Part shown: positions 60,207-64,000 of the stretch, piece by piece
How the letters are laid out: each line of letters opens with the position of its first letter
How positions within the stretch are numbered: the stretch's first letter is position 1
Source: an uncultured Clostridia bacterium
Lineage (GTDB): Bacteria; Bacillota; Clostridia; Oscillospirales; Oscillospiraceae
Direction of reading: 5' to 3'
Assembly (NCBI GenBank): GCA_946550725.1
Contig: CAMNQX010000002.1
Span: 124,001-188,000, forward strand
DNA: 64,000 nucleotides
Program-made: the position numbers and the translations under genes
Notes under the pieces: model-generated
The model's input: the letters and a program-made list of their open reading frames with translations, nothing else
Databases searched by the model: none
What the model was told of the DNA's origin: nothing

Positions 60207-61481
60207 TCACACCGCCGCCAGCGCCTTTTCCACGTCCGCCAGAATATCCTGGATATCCTCGATACCCACGGAGAAGCGCACCAGGTCGGGAGAGACCCCC
60301 GCTTGAGCCAGCTCCGCGTCGCTCATCTGCCGGTGGGTGGTGGAGGCGGGATGGAGCACGCAGGTCTTGGCATCGGCCACATGGGTGGCGATGGAGGCCA
60401 GCTCCAGCCCCGCCATGAACTTGGACGCCGCCTCGCGCCCGCCCTTCACGCCGAAGGACACCACGCCGCAGCTCCCCTTGGGCATATACTTCTGGGCCAG
60501 GGCGTAGTCCGGGTCGCCCTCCAGGCTGGGATGGCGCACCCAGGCCACCTTGGGGTGGTTTTTCAGATACTTGGCCACCGCCAGAGCGTTGGCACAGTGC
60601 CGCGCCATGCGCAGAGACAGGGTCTCCAACCCAATGTTCAGATAATAGGCGTTCTGGGGGGAGGGGATGGAGCCGAAGTCCCGCATGAGCTGGGCGGTGG
60701 CCTTGGTGATGAACGCCCCCGCCAGACCGAACCGCTCGGTGTAGGTCACCCCGTGGTAGCTCTCGTCGGGGGTGCACAGGCCGGGGTACTTGTCGGGGTA
60801 TTTTGTCCAGTCGAACTTCCCGCTATCCACGATGGCGCCGCCCACGGCGTTGGCGTGGCCGTCCATGTACTTGGTGGTGGAATGGGTGACGATATCCGCG
60901 CCGAACTCAAAGGGGCGGCAGTTGATGGGGGTGGGGAAGGTGTTGTCGATGATGAGGGGCACGCCGTGGGCGTGGGCCGCCTTGGCGAACCGCTCAATGT
61001 CCAGCACGCTGAGGGCGGGGTTGGCCACGCTCTCGCCAAACACCGCCTTGGTGTTGGGCCGGAAGGCGGCCTCCAGCTCTTCCTCCGAGCAGTCGGGGGA
61101 GACAAAGGTGAACTCGATGCCCATGCGCTTCATGGTGACGGCGAACAGGTTGAACGTCCCGCCGTAAATGGCGGAGGAGGCCACCACATGGTCGCCGCAA
61201 GAGGCCAGGTTGAACACCGCGTAAAAGTTGGCCGCCTGGCCCGACGAGGTGAGCATCCCCGCCGTACCGCCCTCCAGCTGGGTGATCTTCGCCGCCACGT
61301 GGTCGTTGGTGGGGTTCTGGAGGCGGGTGTAGAAATACCCGCTGGCCTCCAGGTCAAACAAAGCCCCCATGGCCTCGCCGGTGGCGTAGCGGAAGGTGGT
61401 GGACTGGACGATGGGAATGTTGCGCGGCTCCCCGTTACCGGGGGTGTAGCCGCCGTGGATGCAAATGGTGTCTCGATTCAT
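60207..61481 (-). CDS. metY: O-acetylhomoserine sulfhydrylase (MetY)
   Basis: A 424-residue PLP enzyme of the Cys/Met metabolism family, making homocysteine from O-acetylhomoserine and sulfide. The start NRDTICIHGGY, the phosphate-binding SSGQAANFYAV (about 79-89) and the PLP lysine Lys204 in HSTTKYMDGHA are all present. The length fits MetY rather than MetB/MetC (about 380). ATG 61481 follows AAGGAGG; the in-frame extension upstream is an antisense of the regulator gene. It has a strong promoter but no riboswitch was seen, unlike metK. Confidence 0.94.
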   Translation of the reverse strand: MNRDTICIHGGYTPGNGEPRNIPIVQSTTFRYATGEAMGALFDLEASGYFYTRLQNPTNDHVAAKITQLEGGTAGMLTSSGQAANFYAVFNLASCGDHVVASSAIYGGTFNLFAVTMKRMGIEFTFVSPDCSEEELEAAFRPNTKAVFGESVANPALSVLDIERFAKAAHAHGVPLIIDNTFPTPINCRPFEFGADIVTHSTTKYMDGHANAVGGAIVDSGKFDWTKYPDKYPGLCTPDESYHGVTYTERFGLAGAFITKATAQLMRDFGSIPSPQNAYYLNIGLETLSLRMARHCANALAVAKYLKNHPKVAWVRHPSLEGDPDYALAQKYMPKGSCGVVSFGVKGGREAASKFMAGLELASIATHVADAKTCVLHPASTTHRQMSDAELAQAGVSPDLVRFSVGIEDIQDILADVEKALAAV

Positions 61482-61512
61482 GCTCACGGCCTCCTTATGG
61501 CTTGTTGCGCCC

Positions 61513-61541
61513 ATTATACTCCCGCTCTTTTCGTAAATCAA
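61513..61541 (-). promoter_or_regulatory. metY promoter
   Basis: On the minus strand TTGATT (61541-61536), 17 bases, a perfect TATAAT (61518-61513). Confidence 0.85.
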
Positions 61542-61590
61542 GAGAAAGTCACGCAGGGCGTGCCCAACGGCCCATTCGCTGTTTGTGGGG

Positions 61591-61619
61591 TGGACAAAAA
61601 GGGTCGAGTCTAGTATGCT
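61591..61619 (+). promoter_or_regulatory. Promoter of the XRE regulator gene
   Basis: TGGACA (61591-61596), 17 bases, TATGCT (61614-61619), 25 bases before the ATG. Confidence 0.7.
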
Positions 61620-61643
61620 GAAGCATAAAAGGAGGGAGCGCAC

Positions 61644-62345
61644 ATGGATCAACGGCAGATCGGCGCGTTCATCGCCCAGCTCCGCCGGGAGCAGGGCTGG
61701 ACCCAGGAGGAGCTGGGCGGCCGCCTGGGGGTCACCAACAAAACGATCTCCCGCTGGGAGAACGGGAACTATATGCCCGACATCGAGATGCTTTCCCTGC
61801 TGGGGCAAACCTTTCAGGTCAGCCTCAACGAACTGGTGCAGGGCCGCCGTCTGGAGGGCGACGACTTTCGCTCGGCGGCGGAGGAAAATCTCACTTCCGC
61901 CCTGGAGCGGCCCGGTATGCGGCTGTGGCGGTGGCTGGAGCGGCACATGCTGTCCGTGACCGCCGTCCTTTTGCTGGGCCTATGCCTGGCCGCCGCCTGT
62001 TTTGCGTATTGGAACTACCAAAAGGCCCACCCCGCCGACGCGTTCCCGCCAGGCAGCTACTCCTCCGGCCCTTTGGGGCAGGGCGTCTGCCTGGTCTTTG
62101 ACCAGCAGGGCAGGTTCTGGCGCTACCGCCAGGGGGAGAACTTTCTGGAGCAGGGCAGCTACACCTGGCGGGAGGATCAGATCACCGTCACCACCGACGG
62201 TGGGAAGGTCTATCAGCTGCTGGTCAAGGGCAACGCGCTCTATGAGCAGGATGGAGGGGGGCAGCTGATCTCCTACCAACGGTTCTTCGACTACCCCATG
62301 TTTATTAATTGCGGCCCCGGCTTGGGTACAGTCCCGCTGGAATAG
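61644..62345 (+). CDS. XRE-type transcriptional regulator with one membrane helix
   Basis: A 233-residue protein. The N-terminal helix-turn-helix (about 6-62) has LGVTNKTISRWENGNYMPD typical of Cro/C1-type repressors. A linker leads to one membrane helix (about 104-124, LSVTAVLLLGLCLAAACF) and an extracytoplasmic beta-rich domain (about 130-230; VCLVFDQQGRFWRYRQG). This is a membrane-bound regulator that may sense an outside or membrane signal. It is divergent from metY with 162 bases between starts, so regulation of metY or itself is possible but not shown. AAAGGAGG precedes the ATG. Confidence 0.88.
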   Translation: MDQRQIGAFIAQLRREQGWTQEELGGRLGVTNKTISRWENGNYMPDIEMLSLLGQTFQVSLNELVQGRRLEGDDFRSAAEENLTSALERPGMRLWRWLERHMLSVTAVLLLGLCLAAACFAYWNYQKAHPADAFPPGSYSSGPLGQGVCLVFDQQGRFWRYRQGENFLEQGSYTWREDQITVTTDGGKVYQLLVKGNALYEQDGGGQLISYQRFFDYPMFINCGPGLGTVPLE

Positions 62346-62361
62346 CCCGGCAGACAAAAGC

Positions 62362-62396
62362 GGGACGGCTCCTCCCGGAGCCGTCCCTCGTTTTTT
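62362..62396 (+). terminator. Terminator of the XRE regulator gene
   Basis: GGGACGGCTCC-tccc-GGAGCCGTCCC followed by TCG and TTTTTT. Confidence 0.92.
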
Positions 62397-62410
62397 CCCC
62401 TTGGCGCGCC

Positions 62411-62728
62411 TTACAGCACGTAAATATCCAGCAGCCGCAGGCCCAGCACGCCCAGATAGGTGAGCAGATTGGCCATGCACAGCTTTTTCGCCCAGGCGGG
62501 CAGCTTGGGTTCGGGCATGGCGTGAAGGTAGAGCTGGACGCTCACCCACCAAAACAGGATGGAGGCCATATACAGAATGTCACCGATGGAGCCGACCTCG
62601 GTGCTGAAAAACAGCGCCCGCATTCCCCCGCCCACAAAGAGGGCGAGAACGCTGGCCGCGAAGTAGCCGATGCCGAAGATACTGCACGCCAGATAGAGCC
62701 ATTTCATCTCCTTCTGCCGGTCTCTCAT
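62411..62728 (-). CDS. Small hypothetical membrane protein
   Basis: 105 residues with about three hydrophobic helices (about 8-30, 45-65, 80-100) separated by short polar loops; no family recognised. ATG 62728 follows AAAGGATG at eight bases; a GTG nine bases earlier (62737) overlaps that site. A TATAAT on the minus strand near 62755-62760 is a possible -10, with a poor -35. No link to its neighbours is visible. Confidence 0.7.
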   Translation of the reverse strand: MRDRQKEMKWLYLACSIFGIGYFAASVLALFVGGGMRALFFSTEVGSIGDILYMASILFWWVSVQLYLHAMPEPKLPAWAKKLCMANLLTYLGVLGLRLLDIYVL

Positions 62729-62799
62729 GCCGCCCACATCCTTTCCTGTCTGCCATTATACCGTCCGCCTGGAAAAAAAGCAAGTCCGGCGGCCCTTCA

Positions 62800-62828
62800 T
62801 TGACTTTTTGCCCCGTTTCGCATATACT
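62800..62828 (+). promoter_or_regulatory. Promoter of the ABC transporter gene
   Basis: TTGACT (62800-62805), 17 bases, TATACT (62823-62828), with AAAGGAGG before the ATG at 62866. Confidence 0.85.
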
Positions 62829-62865
62829 ACCTTTCAAAGTCACGTTTTCCCAAAGGAGGGCTGGC

Positions 62866-64000
62866 ATGACAACGCAGGATTTCAAAACCAAAGGGACGCT
62901 GCGGATCTTCGCCTCTTATTATAAGCCCCATTGGCACCTGTTCGCTCTGGATATGCTCTGCGCCACCGGCATCTGCCTGGTGGACCTGCTGTTCCCCTGG
63001 GTGTCCCGGCTGTGCATGAACGAGCTGCTGCCCGGCAAGCTGTACACCGTCTTTTTCGTGGTGATGGCGGCCATGGCGGCGGCCTATCTGCTGCGCTCGG
63101 CGTTCTACTATGTAGTGACCTACTGGGGACATATGCTGGGGGTGCGCATCGAGGCGGACATCCGCCGGGACCTTTTTTCCCATATGCAGGACCTCCCTTT
63201 CTCCTTCTATGACAAAAACCGCACCGGCCAGCTCATGAGCCGGGTCACCGGCGACCTCTTTGAGATCACCGAGCTGGCCCACCACGGCCCCGAGGACCTG
63301 TTCATCTCCACCGTCACGCTGATCGGCTCCTTCCTGGTCATGCTTACCATCCGCTGGGAGCTGGCGGTGGCGGTGTTCGTGGTCGTCCCCCTCTTTTTGT
63401 GGTTCACCATCGTCCAGCGCCGCCGGATGAACCGCGCCTCCATGGAGGTCAAGCGCACCCTGGCGGGCATCAACGGGGAGCTGGAATCCTCCCTGTCCGG
63501 GATGCGCACCGCCAAGGCGTTTGCCAACGAACAGGCGGAGATCGAGAAATTCGGCCAGGCCAACGACCGCTTCCGCGGCTCCAAGACCGACTACTACAAG
63601 GCCATGGCCACCTACCACTCGGGGCTGGAGTTCGCCATGGGCATCATGTCGGTGCTGGTCATCGCCCTGGGCGGCTTCCTCATCATGCGGGGCCGCATGG
63701 ACTACATCGACCTCATCACCTTCTCCCTCTACGTCTCCACCTTCCTCACCCCCATCCGCAAGCTCTCCGCCTTTGTGGAACAGTACACCCAGGGCATGGC
63801 GGGCTTCCACCGCTTCCTGGAGCTGATGCGGGTAGAGCCGGACATTCAGGACGCCCCCGACGCCAAAGAGCTTTCCGACGTAAAGGGAGACATTCTGGTG
63901 AAGGATGTGACCTTTGCCTACGACAAGGACGCAGAGCCTGTCCTTAGCCATATTGACCTCCACATTTCCCCCGGTCAGACCGTGGCGGTGGTGGGGCCCT
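62866..64000 (+). CDS. ABC exporter (membrane-ATPase half-transporter), 5' part
   Basis: The first 378 codons of a gene that runs off the window. Residues 1-330 are a type I exporter membrane domain with about six helices and the coupling-helix region FSFYDKNRTGQLMSRVTGD. The nucleotide-binding domain begins at about 340 (ILVKDVTFAYDKDAEPVLS) and the window ends at VAVVGP, just where the Walker A loop starts. Such MsbA/BmrA-like half-transporters act as homo- or heterodimers exporting lipids, drugs or peptides; the substrate is unknown. A second half-transporter may follow outside. Confidence 0.93.
   Translation, partial: MTTQDFKTKGTLRIFASYYKPHWHLFALDMLCATGICLVDLLFPWVSRLCMNELLPGKLYTVFFVVMAAMAAAYLLRSAFYYVVTYWGHMLGVRIEADIRRDLFSHMQDLPFSFYDKNRTGQLMSRVTGDLFEITELAHHGPEDLFISTVTLIGSFLVMLTIRWELAVAVFVVVPLFLWFTIVQRRRMNRASMEVKRTLAGINGELESSLSGMRTAKAFANEQAEIEKFGQANDRFRGSKTDYYKAMATYHSGLEFAMGIMSVLVIALGGFLIMRGRMDYIDLITFSLYVSTFLTPIRKLSAFVEQYTQGMAGFHRFLELMRVEPDIQDAPDAKELSDVKGDILVKDVTFAYDKDAEPVLSHIDLHISPGQTVAVVGP

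Noticed and set aside
61482-61946. N-terminal extension of metY by 155 codons
   Set aside because: It is antisense to the XRE regulator and crosses both promoters; the family start and an AAGGAGG site lie at 61481.

Overview
The window looks like a chromosomal segment of a high-GC, Gram-positive, anaerobic gut Clostridium relative, most like Oscillospiraceae of the Flavonifractor/Pseudoflavonifractor/Lawsonibacter type. This placement is inferred from gene content; no database was searched. The supporting signs are five S-layer-homology (SLH) surface proteins, RNase Y, MreB, a SAM-I riboswitch before metK, an FprA-type flavodiiron protein, strong AGGAGG ribosome-binding sites and sigma-A type promoters.

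Layout. 1-6.4 kb: the end of one SLH protein and a complete 2020-residue SLH-anchored GH20 hexosaminidase. 6.5-11.9 kb: housekeeping genes, namely a HAD phosphatase, YmdB-type phosphodiesterase, an SbcD/SbcC-like (YhaO/YhaN) repair pair, signal peptidase I and an S4-domain RqcP-like protein. 11.9-17.7 kb: a decaying DUF6512 gene, an MFS transporter, and two divergent units (acyltransferase + DUF6320 protein; lactate dehydrogenase + alpha/beta hydrolase) sharing one almost perfectly symmetric promoter. 17.8-23.3 kb: mreB overlapping a glycerol-use cluster (glpK, a GlpA-like oxidoreductase, an FAD/NAD oxidoreductase). 23.3-25.8 kb: metK with SAM-I riboswitch, and a rhomboid-like protein without a visible catalytic dyad. 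25.8-28.7 kb: an SLH-anchored 5'-nucleotidase followed in the -1 frame by a truncated tyrosine-phosphatase domain whose P-loop Cys is Gly. 28.8-29.7 kb: an orphan VanS-like histidine kinase.

The most unusual part is 29.8-55.9 kb on the minus strand: a three-gene surface operon. It encodes a secreted protein of about 2007 residues with seven diverged 'YWW' modules, then (ATGA overlap) a 6319-residue SLH-anchored giant made of internally duplicated super-modules, then a 379-residue stand-alone copy of the giant's own C-terminal anchoring module. Its parts differ strongly in base composition, which suggests modular exchange.

56-64 kb returns to ordinary genes: RNase Y, dCMP deaminase, a zinc-ribbon membrane protein, a flavodiiron protein with MetY, an XRE-type membrane regulator, a small membrane protein and the start of an ABC exporter. 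Two intergenic regions (13.5 and 20.5 kb) carry related copies of a structured dispersed repeat. No tRNA, rRNA, CRISPR array, transposase or phage gene was seen.
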